Notes: generated by a model not told the origin, from the sequence alone. Numbered from the stretch's first letter, positions 27,414-37,234 are shown. The stretch: 64,000 nt of DNA from Planctomycetota bacterium (GCA_014381825.1 JACNKX010000175.1:57410-121409); one strand, 5' to 3'. Numbers and translations: made by a program.

Positions 27414-28604
27414 TCAGTGGCTGCGGCTTAACGTAAAGATTGGCAGCATCACGGACATGCCGATTCCGCCGACCACAACTCCCATGACGGTAATCATCAT
27501 CGGTTCCAGTACACTCGTGGCTGTCTTTAACGCCGTTTCAACTTCCCCGTCATAGTAGCCGCTAACTTTCTTTAGCACATAGTCCAGTCGACCGGTGTCT
27601 TCTCCTGACCCGATCATTTGAATCAGTGTTTTCGGGAATAGTTGGTTGCCAGCAAGCGCCTCGCTGATCCGGCTTCCGTTAGTGACTTCTTCTAAAGTGT
27701 GCTGCCAAGCTTTCTCGTAGTAATAGTTTCCAGAGACCTCAGCGGAAAGCTGCAACGCGTCTAGAACCGAAACCCCGCTTTGCACCATGGCTCCGAGCGA
27801 GCGAATGCTGCGACTGATGCACACTTTGCGAAACATCGGGCCGAGGATTGGCATGTTCAGGCGCAGCCAGTCCAGTACCATGCGTCCCACGTCGGTGCGT
27901 CGAGCAAACACGAATCCAACTACCAAAAAAACGACGCCGGCCACCCACGCATACCAGTACTCGGTCATTGCTTCCGACAGATTCATCAGGAAGACGGTCG
28001 TGGAAGGAAGCTTGATCCCCTTGCGGCTAAATAGGGGGGTGAATTTCGGCATCACGAAGGTTAACAAGAACGTCGTCACGCTTATTGCGAGTACGAGCAT
28101 CACGGCAGGATATGCCAACGCCGAGCGAACTTTGCTCCGACTTTCTAATTCCTTGCGCATGTACTCGGCAATATGATCGAGCATCTCGCCGAGCGTCCCT
28201 GTTTGTTCGCTGGCCTTAATGAGCGCAACGAATGTCTTATCGAAATAGCGTGGGTGCCGGGCGAGCGCCGTAGAAAAAGCTTCCCCGGCTTCCACGTCCT
28301 TCTTCAACGCCGTCAAGAGCTTATGAAGGGTCGGATTGTCCTCTTGTTCAAGCAGACCCTGTAGTGCCGATGCGAGATTAATCCCCGTATCCACCATGAT
28401 CGCGAGTTGGGTCGTCGTGTAAATAATGTCGCTCTTTGTGAGACGACGTGGGAACAGATTCAATCCGTCGTCACCTTCAGAGATTTCCGTGACCTGAAAT
28501 CCATCACGCTGCAGCGACTGGATCGCTTCGTCGCGAGTCGCCGCATCAATCGAACCATCATGTGTTTGGCCGAGCGGGTCGCGAGCGGTGTAGTCGAAGT
28601 TCAT
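27414..28604 (-). CDS. gspF: Type II secretion/type IV pilus inner-membrane platform protein GspF
   Basis: 396-aa polytopic protein of the PilC/GspF family. It starts FDYTARDPLGQTHDGSIDA, the standard GspF N-terminus. Two GspF domains are present (about residues 60-190 and 260-390), each followed by a membrane segment: LVLAISVTTFLLTFVMP, WYAWVAGVVFLVVGFVF and MITVMGVVVGGIGMSVMLPIF. It couples the ATPase to pseudopilus assembly in the inner membrane. It is the last gene of the locus and overlaps gspE by four bases (ATGA). Confidence 0.96.
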   Translation of the reverse strand: MNFDYTARDPLGQTHDGSIDAATRDEAIQSLQRDGFQVTEISEGDDGLNLFPRRLTKSDIIYTTTQLAIMVDTGINLASALQGLLEQEDNPTLHKLLTALKKDVEAGEAFSTALARHPRYFDKTFVALIKASEQTGTLGEMLDHIAEYMRKELESRSKVRSALAYPAVMLVLAISVTTFLLTFVMPKFTPLFSRKGIKLPSTTVFLMNLSEAMTEYWYAWVAGVVFLVVGFVFARRTDVGRMVLDWLRLNMPILGPMFRKVCISRSIRSLGAMVQSGVSVLDALQLSAEVSGNYYYEKAWQHTLEEVTNGSRISEALAGNQLFPKTLIQMIGSGEDTGRLDYVLKKVSGYYDGEVETALKTATSVLEPMMITVMGVVVGGIGMSVMLPIFTLSRSH

Positions 28605-30355
28605 CGTTCATCCCCTGATGCATCGTGAGTCGTGGAACCGGTCGTTTCGGTCGATTCACCGGCAACATGCAAGATCTCTTCGACGGTCGTGATTCCTTCG
28701 CGAACCTTGCGGAAGCCGTCGACCTTCAGGGTGATCATGCCATTGTTGATCCCGATTTGTCGCAATTCGGAGATTGACGCATCCCGGACGATTGCATCTC
28801 GAAGTGCATCGTCGACGGAGAGAACTTCGTGTACTCCGATTCGCCCCGAGAAGCCCGTGTTGCGACAGCGACGGCAACCGAGTCCCTTATAAAACCGCTC
28901 AATATCGATTCCCATGCGTTCAATCGCTTTGCGAAGTGTGCGCGGCGGATCGAACTCTTCGCGGCATTTCGGACAGATTCGTCGCACGAGTCGTTGCGCC
29001 AAAACCATGTTCAATGCGGCGCTGATCAAGTAAGGCTCGACGCCCATGTTTACCAGACGCGTAATCGCGGAAGCAGCATCGTTTGTGTGGAGCGTGCTGA
29101 AGACCAAGTGGCCCGTTAAGGCGGCTTGTATCGCCGTGCGAGCTGTCTCGTCGTCGCGAATCTCACCGACCATGATCACATCAGGGTCTTGTCGTAGTAA
29201 AGTGCGCAGTGCCTTCGAGAAAGTCAGCCCCACACGGTCCGTCACCTGAAACTGGTTGATGAGCGGCAGGTGAAATTCAATTGGATCTTCAACGGTGCAG
29301 ACATTATTCGCCATGGTCGCAATTTGGTTCAGCGCGCCATAAAGCGTCGTCGATTTACCACTTCCCGTTGGGCCCGTCACCAGGACGATTCCGTTCGGCG
29401 ATCGAATATGGCCCTGGAAGGCCGTGAGTACCTCTTCGGTAAACCCCAGGTCCGCAAGGTTAAGCGAGACCGTACGTGTATCTAGCACGCGAATCACGGT
29501 CTTCTCACCGCGACTGCCGGGAAACGTGCTAATTCGAAGATCAATCTTCCGTCCGTCGAGCATCACGTGAACGCGGCCGTCTTGAGGAAGACGCCGCTCG
29601 CTGATGTCCAATCCCGCCATGATCTTGATGCGGCTAGCGACCGCTGGCAGCAAATGCAGCGGAACTTCCAGGGCTTTATAGAGCTTGCCGTCGATGCGAT
29701 TGCGCACACGAAGACAGCGTTCAGCCGGTTCGATGTGGATATCGCTCGCGCCCTCTTTGACCGCCGTATAGATGACATAGTTTACTAGGCGAATCACCGG
29801 AGATTGACCAGCGACTTCCTCGACGTCACCGATGTCGTCAATCGCGTTTTCGATCAACGTGACTTCGGTTTGATCGGAATCTTCGATGATGTCATCAATC
29901 ACGAAGACCTTTGAGTCCGGAAGATTCGTAATCATCCGGCGAATGTCTTTCGTCGATGCAGCGACGATCTGGATTTCTTTTTCGGTTTGGTTTCGCAGTT
30001 CATCGATCAGAAACAGATTCGACGGCTCACTGACGGCGACGGTAAGCACATTGCGAATGCAGAACAGTGGAAACACTAGATGCCGCTCGATGTATTCGCG
30101 AGTCAACAGATCTGTGATCTTTGGGTCGCAGAGCCTAGCTTCCAGCTTTGCGTAAGGAACTCCGTAGCCCGATGCGAGACACTCGACGACTTGATCTTCG
30201 GTACAGAACTCGAGATCAACAACGATCTCGCCAAGCAACTTACTTTTGCCGGACTGATGTTGTTGTGCAAGCGCAGCCTGGATCTGATCGACGGTCAAAT
30301 AGCCGCGTTCAACCAGTATGTTTCCAAGCCGAATTGGTGCGTCGAGTACAGGCAT
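28601..30355 (-). CDS. gspE: Type II secretion/type IV pilus assembly ATPase GspE
   Basis: 584-aa hexameric ATPase that powers pseudopilus assembly. An N-terminal MshEN-type domain (about residues 1-150; LGNILVERGYLTVDQIQAAL, LASGYGVPYAKL) is followed by the motor: Walker A GPTGSGKS with Lys334, Walker B/Asp box VIMVGEIRDDETA, and His box STLHTNDA. A zinc-binding tetracysteine motif (CPKC near residue 460 and CRRC near 495) is typical of GspE/PilB. The MshEN domain in relatives can bind cyclic-di-GMP; a PilZ-like gene elsewhere in the window makes c-di-GMP signalling conceivable. Overlaps gspF by four bases. Confidence 0.97.
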   Translation of the reverse strand: MPVLDAPIRLGNILVERGYLTVDQIQAALAQQHQSGKSKLLGEIVVDLEFCTEDQVVECLASGYGVPYAKLEARLCDPKITDLLTREYIERHLVFPLFCIRNVLTVAVSEPSNLFLIDELRNQTEKEIQIVAASTKDIRRMITNLPDSKVFVIDDIIEDSDQTEVTLIENAIDDIGDVEEVAGQSPVIRLVNYVIYTAVKEGASDIHIEPAERCLRVRNRIDGKLYKALEVPLHLLPAVASRIKIMAGLDISERRLPQDGRVHVMLDGRKIDLRISTFPGSRGEKTVIRVLDTRTVSLNLADLGFTEEVLTAFQGHIRSPNGIVLVTGPTGSGKSTTLYGALNQIATMANNVCTVEDPIEFHLPLINQFQVTDRVGLTFSKALRTLLRQDPDVIMVGEIRDDETARTAIQAALTGHLVFSTLHTNDAASAITRLVNMGVEPYLISAALNMVLAQRLVRRICPKCREEFDPPRTLRKAIERMGIDIERFYKGLGCRRCRNTGFSGRIGVHEVLSVDDALRDAIVRDASISELRQIGINNGMITLKVDGFRKVREGITTVEEILHVAGESTETTGSTTHDASGDER

Positions 30356-30381
30356 GGTCGCGTTTGTGGGCCTCCAGCCGC

Positions 30382-30708
30382 TTATACAAAACTTTTCACG
30401 GCGTCGATCACACTGTCGAACACCTCCAAGCGTTGATTCAAACGTGTAATCTCCAAGATCTTGCGATTCACGTTATTGCTGCTGATGATTTTCAGTTCGC
30501 CGTTGCTTTCACAAAGATCGTTCTGAACGTCGAGCAAGCACTCCAAACCGTCGCTATCAAATGCTTCCGTTCCATCCAGGTCGACGACGACTTTCTGCTG
30601 ATCGAGTGTCGTTACGAACGCTTTGAATTGTGTCGAAATGTCTTCGCCCAATTCCTCAGGCGCATGGACGATGACGACATCACCGAAAACTTCTGTTGGC
30701 ATCTTCAT
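30382..30708 (-). CDS. STAS-domain anti-sigma-factor antagonist-like protein
   Basis: 108-aa single-domain protein of the STAS/SpoIIAA type. The phosphorylatable serine position is Ser52 in AFDSDGLECLL, after the VVVDLDG strand. STAS proteins switch partners through phosphorylation by HPK-type kinases. It lies five bases after the response regulator and 26 bases before gspE, so it belongs to the same transcript. Target could be a kinase or sigma regulator not encoded here, or the neighbouring histidine kinase; this is inference. Confidence 0.88.
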   Translation of the reverse strand: MKMPTEVFGDVVIVHAPEELGEDISTQFKAFVTTLDQQKVVVDLDGTEAFDSDGLECLLDVQNDLCESNGELKIISSNNVNRKILEITRLNQRLEVFDSVIDAVKSFV

Positions 30709-30713
30709 CGCGT

Positions 30714-31121
30714 TTACACCTGCGTGGCCTCAAAGGCTGCTTGTCGACTCTCATGGTCCTCGATCGCCATTTGAACCAACTTGCACAATTCGCGAGGACT
30801 AAAGGGCTTGGACACCAATTGGAAGACTCCGAAGGTCTCGAACACCGCGTCGTGCGCCAATTCGAATCCTTTGGCAGTTAAGAGAAGCACCGGCAGATCG
30901 GCGGTCTTCTCGTTGGCACGAACACGTTCAATGAGTTCCAGCCCGTCCATCCGAGGCATCTGGAGGTCGGTGACCAACACATCCGGACGCTCCTCGAGGA
31001 TCATCTCCCAAGCTTCCTGGCCGTCTTCGGCGCACGAAACGTCAAACTGTCGCTTCAGTTTAAATTCCGCAGCGCGTCGAATGTGCAGCTCATCATCAAC
31101 CAAAAGAATCTTGTGAGTCAT
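30714..31121 (-). CDS. Single-domain response regulator
   Basis: 135-aa receiver domain without an output domain. Acidic residues Asp9-Asp10, phospho-acceptor Asp52 in LVTDLQMPRMDG, Thr81 in LLLTAKG, and Lys104 in VSKPFSP are all in place. Such CheY-like proteins act by protein contact. The histidine kinase gene is directly upstream (61 bases) and the STAS gene directly downstream, giving a kinase-receiver-STAS relay within the pilus-like locus. Likely target: the assembly machinery or gene expression of this locus. Confidence 0.93.
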   Translation of the reverse strand: MTHKILLVDDELHIRRAAEFKLKRQFDVSCAEDGQEAWEMILEERPDVLVTDLQMPRMDGLELIERVRANEKTADLPVLLLTAKGFELAHDAVFETFGVFQLVSKPFSPRELCKLVQMAIEDHESRQAAFEATQV

Positions 31122-31182
31122 TTAGTATTCCTCATTTAGCCGCAGCGGCAGATGGTGTGTTTGCGTCGCTCGTTGGCCCGGT

Positions 31183-32667
31183 TCAACATTGAACTCGGGC
31201 GTGGCTCGGCAGTGATATTCGGAAGATGCTGCCTGTGCCCAATTGGCTCGACACGGTCAGCGACCCTCCATGAACGTCTTCGACAATATGTTTTGCCAAT
31301 GGCAGCCCGAGCCCCGTTCCAGGTGCCATCTTCTGATCCTTTTTCACGCGATAGAACTTCTCGAACACCTTTGCACAGTCTTCGTCAGTCAAGCCGACGC
31401 CAGAGTCTTCGACTTCAAAGACGGCGGCGTTTTCTTCCATGCGGCTTCGTAGAGTTACCTTACCGCCGGGCTCGGTGTATTTGATCGCATTCGATAGCAA
31501 ATTAATCGCCGACTGCATGATCATGTCGCGATCTGCAAGTACACCCATGTACATCGGGCTGAGGTCCGAAACCAGTGTGATCTCTTTCTGCTCACTCGAC
31601 GGTTGAACGACACTGAATGCGTGTTCGAGCAGTTCATTCAACGATTGATTTTGCTTATCGACTTTCTCGACACCCGCCTCGATGCGAGCGAGATTGAGTA
31701 AGTTCTCGATCAGTCGTTGAAGGCGGTCCGCCTGCGTATCGATCACGGTTAGAAACTCTTCACGAGTTTCTTCGTCTTCCGCTTCGCCGTCGAGCAACAA
31801 CTCGACATAGGCTCGAATGCCAGACAAAGGCGTCTTCATCTCATGGCTCGCCGCCGAAACAAACTCCGCGTGTCGCCTTTGAATCCCACGCTCGCTGCTA
31901 ATATCGGTGAGTACAGCGACTGCTCCATTCAGCTCGGACGCACCGTCTTCAGCTTCGCCAAGCAAAGCTCGGCAACTGACGCGATACCAGCACGACCTAC
32001 CTGCTCCTGATTCGATTTCCAACTCGCTCATACGATGCGCCGTCGATTGCCGTTTCAGCGTATCCCCAAGCAGATCAACCAATCCTGTACAGTTCATTTG
32101 CCGGGCTGCCGCGACCGGTACGCTCTCGTCAATCTCCAGCGTAAAGAGTTCTCGTGCCTCCCGGTTCGCCCAGACGATTTCGCCATACTGGTTCGTTGCC
32201 AGCGCTGCATCTGCCAATCCGTTCGCGAAGTCGTCGAGCCGCGCGTATTCGTTGCTGATCCGTCGCGACCGCACTTCGGAACTCGTCCAGTTGTGTTCAG
32301 CTTCATCTGCACGACTGCCATACTCGACGAGGCACTGACGGACTCGAGAGAAGATTGGCTGCCAATGATTGTCATTGGGCAGTGATGGAAGTGTTCCGTT
32401 AAGATCGGCGTCCGCCAGATCATGATGGTCGAGTCGGCATAGCAAGTCGATGTACCGCTGTGCGCTCTTCTCGCTTCCAGATTGACGAAGCGTATCGAGG
32501 CGGCAAATTGCGCCGGCAGCAGTAAGGCACCCGACGGCAAGCAGCATACGCCAGATCCAGCTCGTGCCCAGGAGCGTCGGCTCAAGCACCCACGCGACTG
32601 CGAGGCCAATCGTAACGGCAAGCAGAAGCTTGACTTCGTAGCGTTGAATTCTATTTCCGACGAGCAT
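31183..32667 (-). CDS. Membrane sensor histidine kinase
   Basis: 494-aa kinase. Two close N-terminal membrane helices (about residues 12-55: LLLAVTIGLAVAWVLEPTLL and WRMLLAVGCLTAAGAI) with hardly any periplasmic loop point to sensing at or within the membrane. A PAS-like domain spans about residues 140-255 (YGEIVWANREARELF). HisKA carries His275 in SAASHEMKTPLSGIRAY, and the HATPase_c domain holds the N box INLLSNAIKYTEPGG, G1 VFEVEDSGVGL and G2 GTGLGLPLAKHIVE. It resembles PhoR/WalK kinases. The cognate regulator is probably the next gene. It follows the secretin gene after 250 bases, so it may also have its own promoter. Confidence 0.94.
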   Translation of the reverse strand: MLVGNRIQRYEVKLLLAVTIGLAVAWVLEPTLLGTSWIWRMLLAVGCLTAAGAICRLDTLRQSGSEKSAQRYIDLLCRLDHHDLADADLNGTLPSLPNDNHWQPIFSRVRQCLVEYGSRADEAEHNWTSSEVRSRRISNEYARLDDFANGLADAALATNQYGEIVWANREARELFTLEIDESVPVAAARQMNCTGLVDLLGDTLKRQSTAHRMSELEIESGAGRSCWYRVSCRALLGEAEDGASELNGAVAVLTDISSERGIQRRHAEFVSAASHEMKTPLSGIRAYVELLLDGEAEDEETREEFLTVIDTQADRLQRLIENLLNLARIEAGVEKVDKQNQSLNELLEHAFSVVQPSSEQKEITLVSDLSPMYMGVLADRDMIMQSAINLLSNAIKYTEPGGKVTLRSRMEENAAVFEVEDSGVGLTDEDCAKVFEKFYRVKKDQKMAPGTGLGLPLAKHIVEDVHGGSLTVSSQLGTGSIFRISLPSHARVQC

Positions 32668-32917
32668 GACAGTGCTGGGCCAAGGCTAAGAACAGCGGCC
32701 TCGCGCATTACTTATCGCTAGACCACTTAAAACCATAGGTCAGGGCTAAGCGACCGTCCAAATTGAAGGTCGTGAGGACTCACTCTCATGACGAATCGCT
32801 AGCGTAGATTCGGATTCTCCGCTCTGTTGAGCGGGCCGCTTTGTGGCGATTGCGCCGGTTTTTCCAGTCAAATCGGAGTCACGAGCGGATAGACCCGCGT
32901 CGAGGCCGCGCCAAGTC

Positions 32918-35059
32918 TCATTGGCTCGAATCACGGTTTTCATAAACTCGGATCTGTTCCGGGCGGTCATGAGCGTCGTTGACTTGGATTCGAAGAGGAG
33001 TGATGTTAGCTTCGACGATTGGTTGCGACGGATAGCCCTCGCGTGAGTAGTCGCGGTGCGGATGTTGGCGAATTGGCAACCCGCGTTTCAGCTGTCGATC
33101 GACGCCAAGCTCCAGGTGAGGGGCGATTTCGATGATTTCGCTCCGGAGATTGGTCGCCGCTTGATTGAGTGGATCGAAGTGGATCGCCAGATTTGCATAA
33201 CGAAGCGCGGTGTCGATGTCGCCTGCCGCATGGGCGGCATGCGCGAGGCGCATGTATCGCTCGGCGAATTGTCGCTTGCCAATTGGACTCATTTTGTCGC
33301 GGAAGGTTTGCAGACGGTCGTCGAACTGGCTTGCATAATTCTCGCCTTCCTCCCAGGTCTGCGGTTCGTCGACCACGCGCGGCGTCAGAAGAACGATAAT
33401 CTCGCGTCGATCGATATCCTCGGTTCGCTGTCGGAATGCTGCGCCGACAAATGGCAGGTTTCCAAGGATGGGAATCTGTGTCGATGAAACGCTTAAATCT
33501 TCGCGAATCAAACCACCAATGACCATCGTCGCGCCACTACGACACATAATGTTCGTCGTTACTTGTGTGACGTCTTTGTCCGGCAGGGTGAATCCTTCCT
33601 GGACGCGAACCGATCCTGTCGATAGCTCCGGATGCACCTCCATGCGAACCATGCCGTCCGAGCTGACAAACGGTCGAATGCGAAGATGCGTACCGACTTC
33701 AAGGAACTCGACCGCTTGCGTTGCCGCAGTCTCGGTGACCGTCGTGCTAACATATCCCAACTCGGAACCAATCAGAATCTCGGCGCGCTGTTTGTTTAGA
33801 CACATGACCCGCGGCGAAGCGACGACCGTCGTGTCGCCGATCGTTTCAAGTGCTTCGATGAACGCGAATAGATTGCTGTCGAGAAAGCCGACCTTGAGCC
33901 CGTCCTGGAACGACGCAGTCGCCAAATTCGAGAGCGGTGTCCCTGACGTAATCCGCAAATTGTCTTGTTGACGAAGGAGCTCGAAATCGACGCCGAGGAC
34001 TTCCTTATCATCTAGCTTTACGCTTAGGATCGTCGCTTCGATCGCCACCTGAAGCGGCATGACGTCAACTTCGGCAACGACCCGATCGATCTCTTCAAGC
34101 ACGGTGATATAGTCACGAACCATTACTACATCGCCACCCGAGAACGTATCACCTCCGGCGGTATCCGCATTGGAGGAAATACCGACTTCTGGCGGGCTCG
34201 AGACGGTAACCTGACCAACGTCGGCGCTGAGCATCGGAGTTATCAGATTCTGAAGCTCGGTGGCGCTCACGTAGTTGGGCCGATAAATTCGGGTGGCCAC
34301 GGCCTCTGATACATGCGCCATTCCTTGAATATCTTGGGGGGTGCCGACGTAAATGATGTCCGCCTCGCGAAGGTAAACGTATCCAGTCGACTTGAGCAAG
34401 GCGGTCAACGCCGTCTCAATTGGAACGTTCTGCAGTGACGCCGAGACAGTGCCGCTGACATTGGGACTGGAAAGAATATTGAGCCCGCCCGCTTCGCTCA
34501 ACAGTTTCAAGACGTACCGCACATCGGCATCTTGGGCATCGATATCCACAAGGTCACTCTCGGGTGTAATGACGACTTGGCAATTGTCCTTCAGTGCCAA
34601 CTCTTCCTCTGGCTCCGGTAACTCCGAACCCCTCCCGGGGAGCTGTCTTTGGATGCGAGACACAGCGTCGGCCGTCTCGGCCTGACTTTCTTCAATGCGA
34701 TCAATCGTTTGCCGAACGCCTTCCAGTTGGTTCGCGAATCGTGGTTCGTAATTTGCGATTAGCGGCGGGGCGACAACTGGTAGCGGGGATGCGATGGGGC
34801 CCGCCACTGGGGACGGCACAATCTGTTGCGGCGGGTGCGGGGGTGCTAGTGCAGGCGGTGGTTTCGAAGCGGGGGGTGGAGGCTGGGCCTCGTTCGGCAA
34901 CGCGAGCCCGGGGAGGGGAGCATCAACGCCGCCGCTGCTGTGGGGCGCGGGGGGTAAGTTAGCGTCTGGAGTCCGTGTTTTCGCGGCTACGGAGATTGCG
35001 AGTGCTACTCCAGCAGTGGCGAACACTCCTAGAACTGTTAGGCGCAGGATGAATTGCAT
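32918..35059 (-). CDS. Secretin (GspD/PilQ family)
   Basis: 713-aa outer-membrane channel of the secretion/pilus machine. Signal peptide about residues 1-25, then a Pro-rich, low-complexity linker (about residues 30-95, PPPASKPPPALAPPHPPQQ). Next come N0/secretin-and-TonB short domains (DIDAQDADVRYVLKLLSEAGG; VSGTVSASLQNVPIETALTA), an N1 domain (NYVSATELQNLITPM), and the secretin domain (VIGGLIREDLSVSSTQIPILGNLPFVGAAFRQR; REIIVLLTPRVVD). A TPR-like C-terminal stretch (MRLAHAAHAAGDIDTALRYANLAIHFDP) is additional and may serve as a docking site. It directly follows the pilMNOP-like genes, as in type IV pilus loci. Confidence 0.95.
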   Translation of the reverse strand: MQFILRLTVLGVFATAGVALAISVAAKTRTPDANLPPAPHSSGGVDAPLPGLALPNEAQPPPPASKPPPALAPPHPPQQIVPSPVAGPIASPLPVVAPPLIANYEPRFANQLEGVRQTIDRIEESQAETADAVSRIQRQLPGRGSELPEPEEELALKDNCQVVITPESDLVDIDAQDADVRYVLKLLSEAGGLNILSSPNVSGTVSASLQNVPIETALTALLKSTGYVYLREADIIYVGTPQDIQGMAHVSEAVATRIYRPNYVSATELQNLITPMLSADVGQVTVSSPPEVGISSNADTAGGDTFSGGDVVMVRDYITVLEEIDRVVAEVDVMPLQVAIEATILSVKLDDKEVLGVDFELLRQQDNLRITSGTPLSNLATASFQDGLKVGFLDSNLFAFIEALETIGDTTVVASPRVMCLNKQRAEILIGSELGYVSTTVTETAATQAVEFLEVGTHLRIRPFVSSDGMVRMEVHPELSTGSVRVQEGFTLPDKDVTQVTTNIMCRSGATMVIGGLIREDLSVSSTQIPILGNLPFVGAAFRQRTEDIDRREIIVLLTPRVVDEPQTWEEGENYASQFDDRLQTFRDKMSPIGKRQFAERYMRLAHAAHAAGDIDTALRYANLAIHFDPLNQAATNLRSEIIEIAPHLELGVDRQLKRGLPIRQHPHRDYSREGYPSQPIVEANITPLRIQVNDAHDRPEQIRVYENRDSSQ

Positions 35060-35121
35060 TGGTCTTCCGTGACCTGTTGAGTGTGAGAAGTAATTCGTAC
35101 CAATCGAATGTACGCCGCGCG

Positions 35122-35847
35122 TTACTCGGGACGCGGTTTCACGACGATCGCATCCTTCGGTATTTCGTTTCGCAATCGCAACCGGTGCTGATGCACATCC
35201 ATCTGCAATTCCACAAATCGCCGGTCAACATGTGTCAGATTTAGTTGCACCTTCGTGACCTTATCCGTCCCGACACCCGTCTCGATAAACACGGGGATCG
35301 TCTCGCCTTGTTCGTACGTTTTTCCGTTTATCGTCGCGAGCCGAGTTCTTCGCCCGATCATTGTCGCGTTCAGTTGCAGTCCTAACTCTCGAATCGGATT
35401 GGCGGCTACTCGCGGGCCGTCAATATTTTCCACGGCCTGCTCGATGTCCTCCTGTTCAACGCGTTCGTCGTCGTCGACGCCAACGAGTGACTCGTCTTTC
35501 TCTTCCCTACCGACACCAACAAAGGGGTTCCGCGCGTCTGCGGCCACTGTCGCTGGCAGTGCCAGTGAATCACGATCTAACCAACGTGATACCTCCAGCC
35601 AGCCGTTTCGCCCTCGACCTTTCGCTGGTGTCTTCTTGGCGGCGACTGGCAATACGAAATCAGCCTTCTTAGAACTCGTTGCGATGGTACTCGCCTTCGT
35701 TGAAGAAGAGGATTTCCCAAAGGCTCCTACTAACAAGGGAACACAAAAGTACAACGCGACAGGGAGTATCACTAACAAGAACCCCGTCTTGCCGGGACTC
35801 CGTTTGAACTCCTTAATCGCTACTCGCTTTAGTTTTCCGACGTTCAC
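35122..35847 (-). CDS. PilP/GspC-like inner-membrane component
   Basis: 241-aa protein with one membrane helix near residues 21-42 (TGFLLVILPVALYFCVPLLVGAFG), a Ser/Lys-rich linker, and a C-terminal beta domain (about residues 155-235) with LNATMIGRRTRLATINGKTYEQGETIP. That pattern matches the homology region of GspC and PilP, which link the inner-membrane platform to the secretin. Position between pilO and the secretin gene supports the role. The exact subfamily is uncertain. Confidence 0.75.
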   Translation of the reverse strand: MNVGKLKRVAIKEFKRSPGKTGFLLVILPVALYFCVPLLVGAFGKSSSSTKASTIATSSKKADFVLPVAAKKTPAKGRGRNGWLEVSRWLDRDSLALPATVAADARNPFVGVGREEKDESLVGVDDDERVEQEDIEQAVENIDGPRVAANPIRELGLQLNATMIGRRTRLATINGKTYEQGETIPVFIETGVGTDKVTKVQLNLTHVDRRFVELQMDVHQHRLRLRNEIPKDAIVVKPRPE

Positions 35848-35927
35848 TAAATTGCTCGGTCACACGATGGACGCACCTATCGGGTTGGACCGACTCCTTA
35901 AATAGATCGGTTGGCAGCAGCCTCGCC

Positions 35928-36479
35928 CTAATCCGAATCACCCGGATTATCAGCAAAAACTGTGAAACTTAGCTCACATCTCACACTCGCCCCAGATTCG
36001 CCGCTAGCAGTCAGGTTCAAACGAGTGATCCAAATAGTCTCGGGTCGGCGCTCAAGCCGGTGCAGAAAGTTGGCGATCTGGATGAAATCTCCCTCAACGG
36101 AGACGTCCGCGGGATGCTGTGCTAGGACGGCCATGTTCACGGTGCTGCGCGGTGTTATGCGTTCCACGCGCGCTCCCGCTTGTTGGGCGAGTTGCGAGAC
36201 GATACCTATGAAGGTTCCCGTCTCCTGTTCCGTAGGTGAGTTGGACTGCCATGCTCCGATCGTCTCTCGGACGACACCAACGCGGCGTTCCAGACCAACG
36301 ATCTCGCTTTCTAGCGAACCAAGCTCTAGGACTTCGCTGCGTCGAACCGCTAATTCGGATCGGACGCTGGCAATCGACTTTTGCGTAGGCAGAAAGACGA
36401 AAAACGCATATACCATCGCGGCGGCAGAGATTCCCACTGTCAAAACCCAGCTCTTCGGCTTCTGAATCGATGCGCTCAT
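35928..36479 (-). CDS. pilO: PilO/GspM-like protein
   Basis: 183-aa bitopic inner-membrane protein: a helix at about residues 12-30, a coiled-coil (residues 33-80, repeated Glu/Leu/Arg heptads), and a ferredoxin-like domain with DVSVEGDFIQIANFLHRLERRPETIWI, which is typical of PilO. It pairs with PilN to hold the PilM-PilN-PilO-PilP frame. The start overlaps the pilN stop by four bases (ATGA), indicating translational coupling. Confidence 0.88.
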   Translation of the reverse strand: MSASIQKPKSWVLTVGISAAAMVYAFFVFLPTQKSIASVRSELAVRRSEVLELGSLESEIVGLERRVGVVRETIGAWQSNSPTEQETGTFIGIVSQLAQQAGARVERITPRSTVNMAVLAQHPADVSVEGDFIQIANFLHRLERRPETIWITRLNLTASGESGASVRCELSFTVFADNPGDSD

Positions 36480-37228
36480 GGTGAATCCCTCGTGATGAGG
36501 TGTTGCGCTAATTGGTCGTGTGCGGCGATCGGCCCCGTGGGCCCGCCGGGCTGTCCGTGACCCGGTCGGACAATCACGTTCAACTCGAAGCTTGAGCGAG
36601 GACTCTTATCTCGTGACGACTGTTCTTGCGGCGAACCCGTCGCTTGCAAAGAACTCAGCGAGACGCTTCGGAATAACGGTACTTCGCTAAGCTGCTGCAC
36701 ATACCCGTTCAACGCGGCTGTATCGTCGACGGTTCCGCGCACGCGGACGATGAGTTGTGTCGAGTCATGATCGCCACGAAGCACCGCTAGATCCGCAGCG
36801 GCCGGGCTCTCCGCACTTTGCCTGCCCTGGGTCTCGCTGTTGATAAGGAAAGAGCGTTGTGGTGCCTCGTCAAGTACCTCGACTCCTTCGAGCACAACAG
36901 AATCTGGAATCGATTCGGTAATGAGTACGATCAGCTGAGTTTTTGGCCATGGGTGGCGCAAATAAGTGTACAGGGCGGCAATTTCGTCCGTCTCGCCCAA
37001 TTGCTGCTTGAGCAACTTTACTCGTTCCCGCTTTACGTTCGTGGCGATTCGTGACTCCTTCAACTCGCTCAGGCTCGTTTGCAGCGATCGCTTCATAGCG
37101 AATTGACCGATCGTGGCGGCCAGCAGAACTCCACCGAAGCCAAACAGCAGCGCGTACTGCCAGATCGCGGCCCTGCGTTTCAGATCGCGCTCGCGATATC
37201 TCTCTGGAAGGAAATCGATGTTCTTCAT
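36476..37228 (-). CDS. pilN: PilN/GspL-C-like protein
   Basis: 250-aa inner-membrane protein beginning MKNIDFLPERYRER, the classic PilN motif that docks into PilM (family form: INLLP-R). One membrane helix (about residues 24-45), a coiled coil, then a periplasmic ferredoxin-like domain (PKTQLIVLITESIPDSVVLEGVEV, IVRVRGTVDDTAALNGYVQQL). It starts seven bases after pilM and overlaps pilO by four bases. An insert rich in Ser and Gln (about residues 130-150) and a Pro/Gly-rich C-terminal tail are longer than usual. Confidence 0.9.
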   Translation of the reverse strand: MKNIDFLPERYRERDLKRRAAIWQYALLFGFGGVLLAATIGQFAMKRSLQTSLSELKESRIATNVKRERVKLLKQQLGETDEIAALYTYLRHPWPKTQLIVLITESIPDSVVLEGVEVLDEAPQRSFLINSETQGRQSAESPAAADLAVLRGDHDSTQLIVRVRGTVDDTAALNGYVQQLSEVPLFRSVSLSSLQATGSPQEQSSRDKSPRSSFELNVIVRPGHGQPGGPTGPIAAHDQLAQHLITRDSP

Positions 37229-37234
37229 AGTTCG

